From: Paraburkholderia flava | GTDB taxonomy: Bacteria > Pseudomonadota > Gammaproteobacteria > Burkholderiales > Burkholderiaceae | Assembly: GCF_004359985.1 (NCBI RefSeq) | Contig: NZ_SMRO01000001.1 | Location: forward strand, 806,001-870,000 | Length of the DNA stretch: 64,000 bases | Reading direction: 5' to 3' | In this document: piece after piece, positions 11,405-19,467 of the stretch | Layout of the letters: every line of letters starts with the position of its first letter | Numbering within the stretch: the stretch's first letter is position 1 | Program-made: the position numbers and the translations under genes | Notes under the pieces: model-generated | The model's input: the letters and a program-made list of their open reading frames with translations, nothing else | Database searches by the model: none | Told to the model about the DNA's origin: nothing

Positions 11405-11924
11405 CGGCAGCATGCACGTGATGCCGCGTGCATGCCTGCGCGGTCCATCTGTGCAACATGCATACGTGTATCGCCTGCTGTAGCGGCGTCTTGTCGTGCT
11501 TCGCATACCGCAGCACACTTTGTTGATACGCGCGCAATCTTAAAAAATAAAAGTCTCACAAAAACTTAAATTACGCTTACGCGAACGTAAGTATTTGCGC
11601 AAACGCCCGCCCGACAAGGCGTCTCCAGACGGGTCGGTCGAAACGACCGTAAGCTCCCGTAACCGCGCAAAGAATACCTCGCCGCCGAAGTACCGCGAAA
11701 CTCCCACCAAACTGCTCCTTCCTGTCGCGAACGCAGCGACCACCCCCTAGCCCCATCAAAACCCCGACATTACGTTTATGACGGGCGCATCTCGATTGAA
11801 ACAATCCGTTACATCCCTGATCAAGCCGACGCTCTACTGTCCGATCAATCACAAGAACGCCAGGCGAACCACGGTTCGCTTTGCGTCACGGTCCGCCGAT
11901 CACAAGGGACCCACCGGAGGAAAG
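11405..11924. promoter_or_regulatory. Intergenic region between lhr and the hrpG-like regulator
   Basis: About 520 bases with no convincing gene. Just after lhr is a 9-bp stem (GCATGCACG 11410-11418, CGTGCATGC 11427-11435) without a T run, at best a weak terminator. From about 11540 to 11600 the DNA is strikingly AT-rich for this genome and includes the short palindrome CTTACG-CGAA-CGTAAG at 11576-11591, a candidate promoter/operator of the downstream regulator. GGAGG at 11916-11920 is a strong ribosome-binding site for the ATG at 11925. No PIP box was found here. Confidence 0.45.
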
Positions 11925-12842
11925 ATGAAGCTTGCAGTGATGACCCGAAACACCAGTCTGTACGGATTGATCTGTCAGTGTTTCGAGGCCGAGGGTGCGT
12001 CATGCAGCCGGTTCGCCGACGACGTTGCGCTCGCGCGTGCCGTATATCGGGAAGAATTCAGCGCGATCCTCGTCGATGCCGATACCGGCTTCAATCCATT
12101 GCGTCCATTACTCGCACGACGTGAGTGTTACTCGGATCGTCGCGCGCCGGTGGTCGTAGTCGGGGCACTGCACGATCGCGAGAGCATCTCCGATGCACTC
12201 GACGCCGGTGCCGACGACGTCGTGCTTTCTCCGGTCGATACGCGTGAACTCGTGCTGCGTGTCCATCTCGCGCTGCGACGCTTTCAGTGCACGCCCGCTT
12301 CGCAGGCGGACGATGCGATCGAATGCGGATCCTACCGGCTCGACCGCAGCACATGCGCGGTGCAGATGGACGACAAGGTCATCCGCCTGACGTCGCGCGA
12401 ATTCGCGATCGTCTGGCTGCTGTTCTCGCGGCTCGGAGAGTATGTGAGTCGTCGTCAGATTGCGGGGGCCGTGTGGAGCAGCCCCGAAGAGGTAGTCGGT
12501 CGCACGCTCGAGCAGCATATCTACAAGCTGCGCAAGAAGCTCGAACTGAACGGCGCACACGGCGTGCATCTGCGCACGATGTACGCGCATGGTTATCGTG
12601 TCGAGCGGGCCGACTCATCTGTCGATACCGCCTCTGACGCACAGCCGGCACTCGCCGCGACGACACCTGCAGAGACAACCGCGAGCGCATCGACACACGC
12701 GACCGCGCGAACACGGCACTTCGTGGAACTGCCGGACGTCAGTGTGCATGCAGCGGCAACACCCGCGATCGTGCTGCACGTTCCGCCGCATACGGAAATC
12801 CATACGCCTGGCAGCCCCGCCGTGCGCAACGCACGGCCGTGA
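11925..12842 (+). CDS. hrpG: HrpG-like OmpR-family response regulator with degenerate receiver
   Basis: A 305-residue regulator: receiver-like domain (about 1-120), OmpR/PhoB winged-helix DNA-binding domain (about 130-230, ending RTMYAHGYRVER), then a roughly 75-residue Ala/Thr-rich tail. The start at 11925 has a perfect GGAGG six to nine bases upstream; the longer frame from 11778 is not supported. The receiver is atypical: the N-terminal acidic pair is replaced by TRN (7-9), the conserved Lys by Ser102 (VVLSPVD), while Asp51 remains at the phospho-acceptor position. Its place directly before hrpB mirrors the HrpG role in Ralstonia and Xanthomonas (activating hrpB/hrpX). That role is inferred from position and family; there is no adjacent kinase. 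Confidence 0.75.
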   Translation: MKLAVMTRNTSLYGLICQCFEAEGASCSRFADDVALARAVYREEFSAILVDADTGFNPLRPLLARRECYSDRRAPVVVVGALHDRESISDALDAGADDVVLSPVDTRELVLRVHLALRRFQCTPASQADDAIECGSYRLDRSTCAVQMDDKVIRLTSREFAIVWLLFSRLGEYVSRRQIAGAVWSSPEEVVGRTLEQHIYKLRKKLELNGAHGVHLRTMYAHGYRVERADSSVDTASDAQPALAATTPAETTASASTHATARTRHFVELPDVSVHAAATPAIVLHVPPHTEIHTPGSPAVRNARP

Positions 12843-13409
12843 CCCTACGATCGCGGCGAGCCGAATCACGCTCGCCGCAGTCGCACCGCGTCCTTCACCG
12901 CCCTATCCCTTCGCTTCGCTTTTGTCGTCATGCATTCCGGCATCGCGCAAAACGCGTGTGCTTTTCAAGCATAGTGACATCAACGCGAAGCACGACGGGA
13001 TAGCGAGTCCCGCACCTTCGCAAAACATCGGGGAGCCCTCCTGGGCAGTCCAACATGCGCATGCATTCGCGCAGGCTATGACTCGTTCCAACGCAGCACA
13101 AACCCCTCGATGTTTTCCGCAAAGGAATCGCATCGCCAATCGTCACAGTGTCACGCCGAACGATGCCTGATCGACAATCGTGCGCACCACACCCGACGTG
13201 ACAAAACGCTCGCAAGCCCCGCCCCACAAACGTTTCCGCGAGAAACGCCCTACCGCCGCGTAGTAAACATTCGCGCCGGAAGGTAACAGACCATCACAAA
13301 CTCGCGACCGCGCAGCGCCCCGATGAAAAGATTCACTCACCGGTTCAGCAGTTCGCCGAAGACGGCAAACCAGCGAGCCACACCAGAATCTTTAGTCAGG
13401 AGCGACACC
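12843..13409. promoter_or_regulatory. hrpG-hrpB intergenic region with an imperfect PIP box
   Basis: About 570 bases without a convincing gene. An imperfect PIP box is present: TTCGC at 12915-12919, 15 bases, TTCCG at 12935-12939 (the second half has TTCC instead of TTCG), then 30 bases to a -10-like CATAGT at 12970-12975. A second TTCGC-N15-TTCCA pair at 13066-13090 has no matching -10. These may allow HrpB to act on its own gene, or may be chance. CAGGAG at 13397-13402 is the hrpB ribosome-binding site. Confidence 0.4.
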
Positions 13410-14834
13410 ATGTTCTCGACGGTCTATTTCGCAGCTTCCTCGGTCCTCTCGTGCGACGGTCTGCCCGCAGCGCTCACGGCGCGCGTGCTCGACGGCCAGC
13501 TTCTCGAAGCCGCTCGCCTCGCCGCCAACTACGCCGATACCGACGAAGCCGGCGACGACGGTTACCTCGCGCTGCAGATCCTCGCCGACCTCGAACTGGC
13601 GCTCGGACGTCAGGAAGAAGCCGAAGAAACATATCGCAAGACGCAGAAGGCGATCCGCCACTCACGCGATGCAATGCGTGTCGTGTCGGTACGCAACGCC
13701 GGCTGGCAAGCCTGCTTCCGTAACCAGTTTCACGTCGCGCTGACCTGCTTCCGCCGCGTCGCCGAAGACCGCAGCGCGACGCCCGCCCAGCAGCTCGACA
13801 GCCTCATGGGCGCAACGCTCGTGCTGTTCCACCTCGGTTGTGTGCAGGCCGCATGCGATCGTCTGACCGAACTCGCGCCGCTCGCCGCTGCACACGCCGA
13901 TCCGCGCTGGGCCACGCTCGTCGACATGCTGCGCCGCGACCTGCTCGCTCAACACGCGCTGCACGGTGCCGAACAACTCGCCGATCACATCTACTGGCGC
14001 TCGGTCGTCACGAGCCTCGAAGGTCTGAATACGCCGGCCACGCTCGCAGGCAACATCCGCCTCCCGCTGCTCGAACAACGGCTCGACTATCTGCGTCATC
14101 TGCAATCGTTCGCCGACGGCCGCGCCGATGCACGCGAACCGCTGCGTCAATACGCAACGTGGAGCCGCAAGGCCGGTCTCGGCGACTATCACCGCAGTCT
14201 GTGCCTCGAGATGACGCTCGGCGCGATTGCCGCACGTGCGACGGCCGCTGCCGAGGAACTGCTCGAACAGTCCGGCGCCGCCGCGCTGCACGGCACGCAG
14301 AACGCGCGCTGGTATCTGGACTTCCTCTACTGCCGCGCGAAGATCATGCAGCAACAGATGCGCACGCAGGAGTTCGCGACGCTGTACGGCCGCTACGCAC
14401 TCGCGTCGATCCAGCACGTCCGCGCCGACAGCGTATCGCTGCCCTCCGCTGCGCCGGAAGCCGCGCAATCGCGCAGCGCCCCGCGCGCCGACGACGTCAG
14501 CGCACGCTTGCCCGCGAAGTATCGCCGCGCGTATCGCTACCTGATGGACAACCTGGATCAGAAGGATCTGTCGGTGCGCGAAGTCGCGTCGCAGATCGGC
14601 GTCACCGAGCGCGCGATGCAAGGCGCGTTCCGCAAACACCTGGGCCTGTCGCCGAGCGAACTGATCCGCCGTCAACGGATGGAGCGCATCCGCGAAGAAC
14701 TGCTCGACGACGATGCACCGGTTGCCCGCGTACTCGACGTCGCGAAGAAGTGGGGCGTGCAGCATCGCTCGACGCTGATCAACGGCTATCGCAGCGTGTT
14801 CAACGAAGCCCCGTCGGAAACGATGGGGCGCTAA
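13410..14834 (+). CDS. hrpB: HrpB/HrpX-type AraC-family master regulator of the T3SS
   Basis: A 474-residue protein, very close in length to Ralstonia HrpB (477). The N-terminal region (about 1-330) is a helical TPR-like domain (YLALQILADLELALGRQEEAEETY is typical). The C-terminal region (about 375-474) carries two AraC helix-turn-helix motifs, DLSVREVASQIGVTERAMQ and the later KKWGVQHRSTLINGYRSVF. The start at 13410 is set by CAGGAG upstream; an in-frame ATG at 13323 is not supported. HrpB/HrpX proteins bind the plant-inducible-promoter (PIP/hrpII) box, and the many such boxes in this window are its expected targets. It lies directly downstream of the HrpG-like gene, as in the regulatory cascade of related pathogens. 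Confidence 0.92.
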   Translation: MFSTVYFAASSVLSCDGLPAALTARVLDGQLLEAARLAANYADTDEAGDDGYLALQILADLELALGRQEEAEETYRKTQKAIRHSRDAMRVVSVRNAGWQACFRNQFHVALTCFRRVAEDRSATPAQQLDSLMGATLVLFHLGCVQAACDRLTELAPLAAAHADPRWATLVDMLRRDLLAQHALHGAEQLADHIYWRSVVTSLEGLNTPATLAGNIRLPLLEQRLDYLRHLQSFADGRADAREPLRQYATWSRKAGLGDYHRSLCLEMTLGAIAARATAAAEELLEQSGAAALHGTQNARWYLDFLYCRAKIMQQQMRTQEFATLYGRYALASIQHVRADSVSLPSAAPEAAQSRSAPRADDVSARLPAKYRRAYRYLMDNLDQKDLSVREVASQIGVTERAMQGAFRKHLGLSPSELIRRQRMERIREELLDDDAPVARVLDVAKKWGVQHRSTLINGYRSVFNEAPSETMGR

Positions 14835-14842
14835 GGAAAAAC

Positions 14843-14876
14843 CGGCGGACGATGCATCACGAGTCCGCCGTTTCTT
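14843..14876 (+). terminator. Rho-independent terminator after hrpB
   Basis: CGGCGGAC (14843-14850) and GTCCGCCG (14863-14870) form a perfect 8-bp GC-rich stem with a 12-base loop, followed by TTTCTT. It lies nine bases after the hrpB stop and separates hrpB from the transglycosylase gene. Confidence 0.7.
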
Positions 14877-14896
14877 CATCCTTCGGACAGAACATC

Positions 14897-15412
14897 ATGC
14901 GTGTTTCACTACACTTCGCACCCCGCTTCATTCGTGCAACTGCCGCCCCCGCGCTTGCATCATTGACGTTCGCGTCGCTCGCGCTGTTTCCGAACGCCGC
15001 ACACGCACAGCAGACCGACTGTTTCGCCGCCGCGGCTTCGTATCAGCATGTGAGTCCGCTCGTGTTGCGGGCGATCGCGTGGCAGGAGTCGCACGCGAAC
15101 GCGCGCGCGATCCATCACAACGCAAACGGCTCAACCGACTACGGGATGATGCAGATCAACTCGATCCATCTGCCGGTGCTATCGCGCTACGGCATCTCGG
15201 CGAGCGATCTGTACGTGCCGTGCAAGAACATCTTCATCGCCGCGTGGTATCTGCGGCGGATGACCGTCAAGTATGGCTATACGTGGACCGCCGTGGGCGC
15301 GTACCACTCCGAAACGCCGGCCGAGCGCGACCGTTATGCGCGCTCCATTCAGCAGATCGTCGCGCGCCTGCAGCAGTTGCCGCAGTTCCAGCGCGACGAC
15401 GATCCGTCATGA
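14897..15412 (+). CDS. T3SS-associated lytic transglycosylase (IpgF/Hpa2/VirB1-like)
   Basis: A 171-residue secreted protein. Residues 1-36 form a signal peptide (ending NAAHA before QQTD), which decides for the ATG at 14897 over 14852. The mature part is a goose-type lysozyme-like SLT domain: QESHANARAIHHNANGS (catalytic Glu in WQESHAN), DYGMMQINS, and AAWYLRRMTVKYGYTW. Such enzymes cut peptidoglycan without hydrolysis and open the wall for T3SS or T4SS assembly. No PIP box was found in the short space after the hrpB terminator, so its transcription is unclear. A T4 pilus PilT-type transglycosylase is an alternative, but its position among hrp genes favours a T3SS role. Confidence 0.88.
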   Translation: MRVSLHFAPRFIRATAAPALASLTFASLALFPNAAHAQQTDCFAAAASYQHVSPLVLRAIAWQESHANARAIHHNANGSTDYGMMQINSIHLPVLSRYGISASDLYVPCKNIFIAAWYLRRMTVKYGYTWTAVGAYHSETPAERDRYARSIQQIVARLQQLPQFQRDDDPS

Positions 15413-15737
15413 CGGGCCGCATTTCAACGTATCGACGGACCGGCGGCAACCCGATGGGTAGCCGTTGCCGGGCCGGCAACATTTGTATCGGGCAATCGGC
15501 CGATCGGCAGGAAACCCGCGGCAAAACCGGGGACGCGTGCACCAGCAGCATCGTGACAGCGCCCCTTCGCTCCGCAGTCGATTCGTTCGCATCGGACGAT
15601 TCGACACAGGAGCGGATGCGACACACTGATCATATCGGCTGTGCTCACATTGCGGCAGCGGCCGGGGAAGACGGGGCTGCGCAGGTGGAGCGAGTGTCAC
15701 GGTCTTTTAATGCAACTCCCACACAGGTGACGAAATC
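15413..15737 (+). promoter_or_regulatory. Perfect PIP (hrpII) box and promoter of the HrpB1-like gene
   Basis: This 325-base gap holds TTCGC at 15566-15570, exactly 15 bases, TTCGC at 15586-15590, then 31 bases to a -10-like CACACT at 15622-15627 (consensus YANNNT). This is the full consensus of HrpB/HrpX-activated promoters. The gene starts 110 bases further on. Upstream (15440-15480) GGCAAC and GTTGCC give a short inverted repeat that may help end the transglycosylase transcript. Confidence 0.85.
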
Positions 15738-16253
15738 GTGAATGACACAGGATGCAGGGACGACGTTGCGGGCGGCCTCACCAAGGTACTGTGGACCGCT
15801 TCGCAGCTTGAGGATCTGTCCGACTTCGATGATCTGCTCGACGCGATCCGGGTGCTGCGGCCCCGTTGGAACGGCGCAGGCACCGTCGTCGCATGGCGCT
15901 ACTTGCGCCGCCAGTCGTGGATCGAGGCATTGCGCGTACTCGAAGACGACGACCAGGAAGCGAAGCGCTCCGCGCTGCACTCCGCATTGATGGCCGTGTG
16001 CCTGTTCGGCATGCAGGACCCGCTGTGGCAGAGCTATGCGCGTACGGCGGCCGAGCAGCGCGAGCATCGCGAGGCATCGAGCATCGGGACGCGGTTGCTT
16101 GAACGCGCGGCGAAGCTTGATAGCAGCGTGCGGGCTGCGGCGGATGAGCCGGCTGCGGGTGCCGCAGAGCCTGCGGCAGCGGCTGCGTGGTCGGCACCTG
16201 CTGCAGCGGCTGCGCCGGCTGCACCGATGCCGCCGACGTGGATGCGGGCGTGA
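15738..16253 (+). CDS. HrpB1/HrpK-family protein, accessory paralogue 1
   Basis: A 171-residue protein starting with GTG. It matches the HrpB1/HrpK family: VLWTASQLEDLSDFDDLLDA, IRVLRP, then a TPR-like hairpin AWRYLRRQSWIEALRVL. HrpB1 is a periplasm-associated, peptidoglycan-binding T3SS component in Xanthomonas. This copy shares AVCLxxxxDPxWxxYAxxAA with the second paralogue at 27363, and both differ from the canonical HrpB1 at 33823. The C-terminus is an Ala/Pro-rich tail with no obvious fold. It is read from a perfect PIP box, so it is expected to be co-induced with the secretion machine. Whether it replaces or modifies HrpB1 is unknown. Confidence 0.75.
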   Translation: MNDTGCRDDVAGGLTKVLWTASQLEDLSDFDDLLDAIRVLRPRWNGAGTVVAWRYLRRQSWIEALRVLEDDDQEAKRSALHSALMAVCLFGMQDPLWQSYARTAAEQREHREASSIGTRLLERAAKLDSSVRAAADEPAAGAAEPAAAAAWSAPAAAAAPAAPMPPTWMRA

Positions 16254-16290
16254 TGTGAAGTGTGCAACCGTGCATCGCGCAGCGCAGAGC

Positions 16291-16351
16291 TTCGCGAAAC
16301 GGATCACGGCTTCGCATTCGTAGCGTAGCGATCTCGGCGTCGACGTAGTGT
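16291..16351 (+). promoter_or_regulatory. Perfect PIP box upstream of the 209-residue secreted-protein candidate
   Basis: TTCGC at 16291-16295, 15 bases, TTCGC at 16311-16315, then 30 bases to a -10-like TAGTGT at 16346-16351. The gene starts 83 bases downstream with TAGGAG as the ribosome-binding site. Confidence 0.85.
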
Positions 16352-16433
16352 TTTATCAGGTAGGCCAATCCGACCGGTTCGGAAGAAACGTCCTCTGTTC
16401 AGGCGGTTTGCCGCCACCTTTAGGAGAATCAAC

Positions 16434-17063
16434 ATGGGTGTCACAGCACTTAAAGGGTTAAGTTCCTTATATAAGGCGGCCTCTGAAGCTGCCCCCGCGA
16501 TAGCGAAGCAGGCGAAGAAGGTCATATCGAATGTCCCTGGGGGGGCGTTGTCGATGTTGCAATCCGCGCCCAAACAGCAGGCGAAGGATGCAAGCACCGG
16601 AGTATCCTCCATGCGGCACTCAATGCTTCCGACGCAAATGAGAGATGCCGGCGCGGGAGCGCCCGGAATGTCGTCTGCAAAAGACTCCTCGATACTTTCC
16701 AAGATTCCCGGCGATGCCTTCGGTACGGGGTCTTCGTTGATGCAGGGCGTAGCGGGGACTGCAGTCGATATGGCGAAAACCAAACTCAATCCCCAGCATA
16801 TCGCGGCGGCCGCATCCGATATGGCATCGGATATCAAGACGAATATGAATCCGACCAATCCGATGGCCGCGAACACTCCGGTGGTCAACCTGGACAAGGA
16901 CCAGCAATCGGAACTCGATTCGGCCAACATCACTGCAAAACAAAACCGCAAGATGGACATGGAACTGGCGAAGATCAACCAGCAAAGTCAATTTACGAAG
17001 GCGCTCGCTCAGCAGGCGGTCGACGGCCTTAAGGACGCGTTGAGCATCCTCAACAGCAAGTAA
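16434..17063 (+). CDS. Unknown protein under PIP-box control; candidate secreted T3SS component
   Basis: A 209-residue protein that I do not recognise. It is rich in Ala, Ser, Met, Gln and Lys, lacks Cys and Trp, has no signal peptide, and ends in a long polar helical region (about 150-209, with ELDSANITAKQNRKMDMEL, then QQSQFTKALAQQAVDGLKDAL). Cys-free, Gln/Ser-rich, helical composition of this kind is usual for secreted T3SS needle, filament, translocator or harpin-like proteins, but no family motif was seen. Base composition is a little less GC-rich than its neighbours, with codons such as TTA and TTG near the start. A perfect PIP box lies 83 bases upstream and a good TAGGAG ribosome-binding site precedes the ATG. 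Confidence 0.65.
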   Translation: MGVTALKGLSSLYKAASEAAPAIAKQAKKVISNVPGGALSMLQSAPKQQAKDASTGVSSMRHSMLPTQMRDAGAGAPGMSSAKDSSILSKIPGDAFGTGSSLMQGVAGTAVDMAKTKLNPQHIAAAASDMASDIKTNMNPTNPMAANTPVVNLDKDQQSELDSANITAKQNRKMDMELAKINQQSQFTKALAQQAVDGLKDALSILNSK

Positions 17064-17243
17064 TTTTCCGCGGCGGACTCGCGCCGGTCGGGTACCGAAC
17101 CGGTCGGCGCGAATCTGCAACGTCGCAGGAGATTTCCGTGTGCGGATGGACAATCCGTCGTTCGCCTCCATCCGCATGCTTCCCGTTCGTCACGACCGCC
17201 ACCGCGCGTGGCGTCGCGCTGCTCAACCGCGTCGATCCCCATC

Positions 17244-18269
17244 ATGTCCGGCACTTCTTTTCCCACGGGTAGAGCAGCATTCGCACCGCAGCCCGACGCA
17301 TTCACCAGCGCACCGTCGACTCACACCGACACGGCGCGCCGGAACAGCCTCGCAACCGACCCGCGCTTCGCTTCATTGAACACCCCCGCACCGCAGACTT
17401 CGCGACCCGCTCCGATGCGGCGTAACAGCGACGTCAGTGGCCTCGTCGCCGCGCAGGCATCGCTGAGCGCACATCACAGCCGCGCGCTCGACGAATTGAA
17501 GCCCCTCAAGGCCCTCTGCGCAACGGCTTCGCTCGACGACCTGCTTGCGATGACGGAAACGCAGTCGTCTACCGAAGCGATTCCCGCACACGCAGCACTG
17601 AGGACACGCATCGCAGCACTCTCGCCGGCAGATCACGTCGACTTCACGATGCGCACCGCACACCGCATAACGACGCTGATCGACGCAGCGCCGGAGCAGC
17701 TGTCCGGCGCTACGCTCGATCGTTGCCTCGATGCCGCAGGGCGGTTCCCGCACGAACCGTCGCGCGCCGCGGCGACGAGCGTCATCGCCAGCACGTTGAA
17801 CAGGATCGAACCGTCGCATGAACAGCGGATGTTCGATCGACTCGCAGAGCAGATCGACGGTTATCCGGCGCAGAGCCGGTCCGGCACGCTGCTGTCGCTC
17901 GCAACCAATCTGTTCAAGACACGCGCCCCGCTGATGCCGGAATCGCTCGAGCATGCCGGCAGCAACCTCGACAAGGTACTCGTGCGAACACGCGACATCC
18001 CCGATGACGCACGCGCTCCGATTCTGCAGACCGCCGCGCAACTACTGCCGTATTACGCAATGGGCAAATGCGACTGGAAACGCCACGCAGTCGATGTGAT
18101 CGAGTCCGTTAGCGACGGCAATGCATCGCCGAAGACTCGTGCAGCGGTACTGCCGGCGCTGGAGCAGTCGCTGGAGTTCTGCCGCCAGGCTATCGGCGGA
18201 TTGATTACGCAGGACGATTTCGACCACGTCACCGCCCAACTCGCCGCACTGCGCAAGCAAACCTCGTAG
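17244..18269 (+). CDS. Unknown protein, candidate type III effector
   Basis: A 341-residue protein from the ATG at 17244; the longer frame from 17208 is possible. The first 60 residues are rich in Ser, Thr, Pro and Ala with no signal peptide (MSGTSFPTGRAAFAPQPDAF), in keeping with a type III secretion signal. The rest is helical with no recognised motif, perhaps a solenoid of helical pairs (AALRTRIAALSPADHVDF, then SGTLLSLATNLFKTRAPLM). There is no PIP box directly upstream (two TTCG sequences at 17161 and 17186 have the wrong spacing), so it is probably co-transcribed with the PIP-driven gene 180 bases before it. Similarity searches would be needed to name it. Confidence 0.6.
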   Translation: MSGTSFPTGRAAFAPQPDAFTSAPSTHTDTARRNSLATDPRFASLNTPAPQTSRPAPMRRNSDVSGLVAAQASLSAHHSRALDELKPLKALCATASLDDLLAMTETQSSTEAIPAHAALRTRIAALSPADHVDFTMRTAHRITTLIDAAPEQLSGATLDRCLDAAGRFPHEPSRAAATSVIASTLNRIEPSHEQRMFDRLAEQIDGYPAQSRSGTLLSLATNLFKTRAPLMPESLEHAGSNLDKVLVRTRDIPDDARAPILQTAAQLLPYYAMGKCDWKRHAVDVIESVSDGNASPKTRAAVLPALEQSLEFCRQAIGGLITQDDFDHVTAQLAALRKQTS

Positions 18270-18339
18270 AACAGCAAGCAGAGTCCGGAAAAATTCGGGC
18301 GCGCGCTATCCATCTCGCCGCGTCGGCGCGACGCGCTTC

Positions 18340-18419
18340 ATGCATTAATGCATAGCGCTTCGCGCGCGCGAACGGAACTTCGGACATACGTATCAGCACA
18401 GCAGACACGGCAGTACGCT
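18340..18419 (+). promoter_or_regulatory. Perfect PIP box with adjacent 14-bp palindrome, upstream of the formyltransferase gene
   Basis: This is the informative part of the 310-base gap 18270-18579. The perfect palindrome ATGCATTAATGCAT lies at 18340-18353. Five bases later comes TTCGC (18359-18363), 15 bases, TTCGG (18379-18383), then 30 bases to a -10-like TACGCT at 18414-18419. The gene starts 160 bases further on, behind AGGAGA. The palindrome could be a second operator. Confidence 0.8.
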
Positions 18420-18579
18420 GTTCATGGTATGCGCATGGCGTATCGTATGTGCTCTCGCTTCACCGCACCCGGCCATACCGAAAGGCGATCGCTGCCGATC
18501 CTCGCACATGCGGGACAGCGGCACATCGCACGCGCTGCGCATCCTTCGCATCACCCCTACTTTTCTATCAGGAGAAACC

Positions 18580-19434
18580 ATGCGTTTCGCTTTCGCCGGA
18601 TTCGACCGCTGGATCGGCGTGTTCGACGCTTTCGTGCAGTCGGGCTGGGAACCGGCGGCGGTCTTCACCATTCCGGTGGACAACAGGGTCGACTTCCATG
18701 ACGCAACCATCGCGCGCGCCGAGCATCACCAGCTGCCGCTGAAACTCTCGCGCATTCGCGATGACGATCTGCGGATGCTGCAGGCGATGCAATGCGACGC
18801 GCTGATCGTCGCGGGCTACGCGTGGAAGATTCCCGACTGGACCCGTTCGCTTCCGTATGCGATCAACTTTCATCCATCGCCGCTACCCGAAGGGCGTGGC
18901 CCCTACCCGCTGATTCAGGCGCTGCTCGAACCGCGTCCCGAATGGGGCGCAAGCTGCCATCGCATTGCGGCGGAGTTCGACACCGGCGACGTGCTCGATA
19001 TCGAGCGCTTTCCGCTGTCGCACGACGAGTCGCACGAATCGCTCGAACTACGCCTGCAGATGGCGACGCAGCGACTCGCGGGACGCGTCGCGATCGATTT
19101 TCACCGGCTGTGGGAAGAGCGCAAGCCGCAAGCGCCGGGCAGCTACTGGCCGCGCGTGAGCGACGAGCAGCGCACGCTCGACTTCAACCAGCCGGTCGCC
19201 GACGTGTTGCGCGTCGTGCGCGCATGCGGGCTGATCGAATGCCTCGCGCCGTTGCATGCGACGCACGTCTCGGTGCGGCGCGCGGAAGGCTGGGTCGAAG
19301 CGCATCGCTATCAACCCGGCGAGATCGTGCACGAGTATCGCCGCCGGATCGTGATCGCGGTGCAGGACGGTTTCATCGCGCTGATCGAATGGAGCCCGCT
19401 GACGATGACGGTGCGCGCGCAGATGGGACCGTGA
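18580..19434 (+). CDS. Fmt-like formyltransferase under PIP-box control
   Basis: A 284-residue formyltransferase-fold protein, related to methionyl-tRNA formyltransferase and sugar N-formyltransferases. The catalytic residues of the family are all present: Asn96 and His98 in AINFHPSPLPEGRGPYP and Asp134 in EFDTGDVLD, with the same spacing as Asn106, His108 and Asp144 of E. coli Fmt. The C-terminal region (about 190-284, PRVSDEQRTLDFNQP) resembles the Formyl_trans_C domain. It is shorter than housekeeping Fmt (about 310 residues) and lies alone, not with def or rsmB. AGGAGA sets the start. A PIP box upstream implies HrpB control, so it probably formylates a small molecule or amino sugar made during infection rather than initiator tRNA; the substrate is unknown. 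Confidence 0.8.
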   Translation: MRFAFAGFDRWIGVFDAFVQSGWEPAAVFTIPVDNRVDFHDATIARAEHHQLPLKLSRIRDDDLRMLQAMQCDALIVAGYAWKIPDWTRSLPYAINFHPSPLPEGRGPYPLIQALLEPRPEWGASCHRIAAEFDTGDVLDIERFPLSHDESHESLELRLQMATQRLAGRVAIDFHRLWEERKPQAPGSYWPRVSDEQRTLDFNQPVADVLRVVRACGLIECLAPLHATHVSVRRAEGWVEAHRYQPGEIVHEYRRRIVIAVQDGFIALIEWSPLTMTVRAQMGP

Positions 19435-19467
19435 GTTCGCTTACGTACACACGCGCCGTGCGAGACG

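Noticed and set aside
13066..13090. Second TTCGC-N15-TTCCA pair upstream of hrpB
   Set aside because: Second half-site is imperfect and there is no -10 element at the right distance.
12928..13340. Small - strand frames (65-99 codons) in the hrpG-hrpB gap as genes
   Set aside because: No ribosome-binding sites, no recognisable features, and they overlap one another in different frames.
17161..17190. TTCGC and TTCGT pair before the 17244 gene as a PIP box
   Set aside because: The spacer is 20 bases between pentamers instead of 15, and no suitable -10 follows at 30-32 bases.
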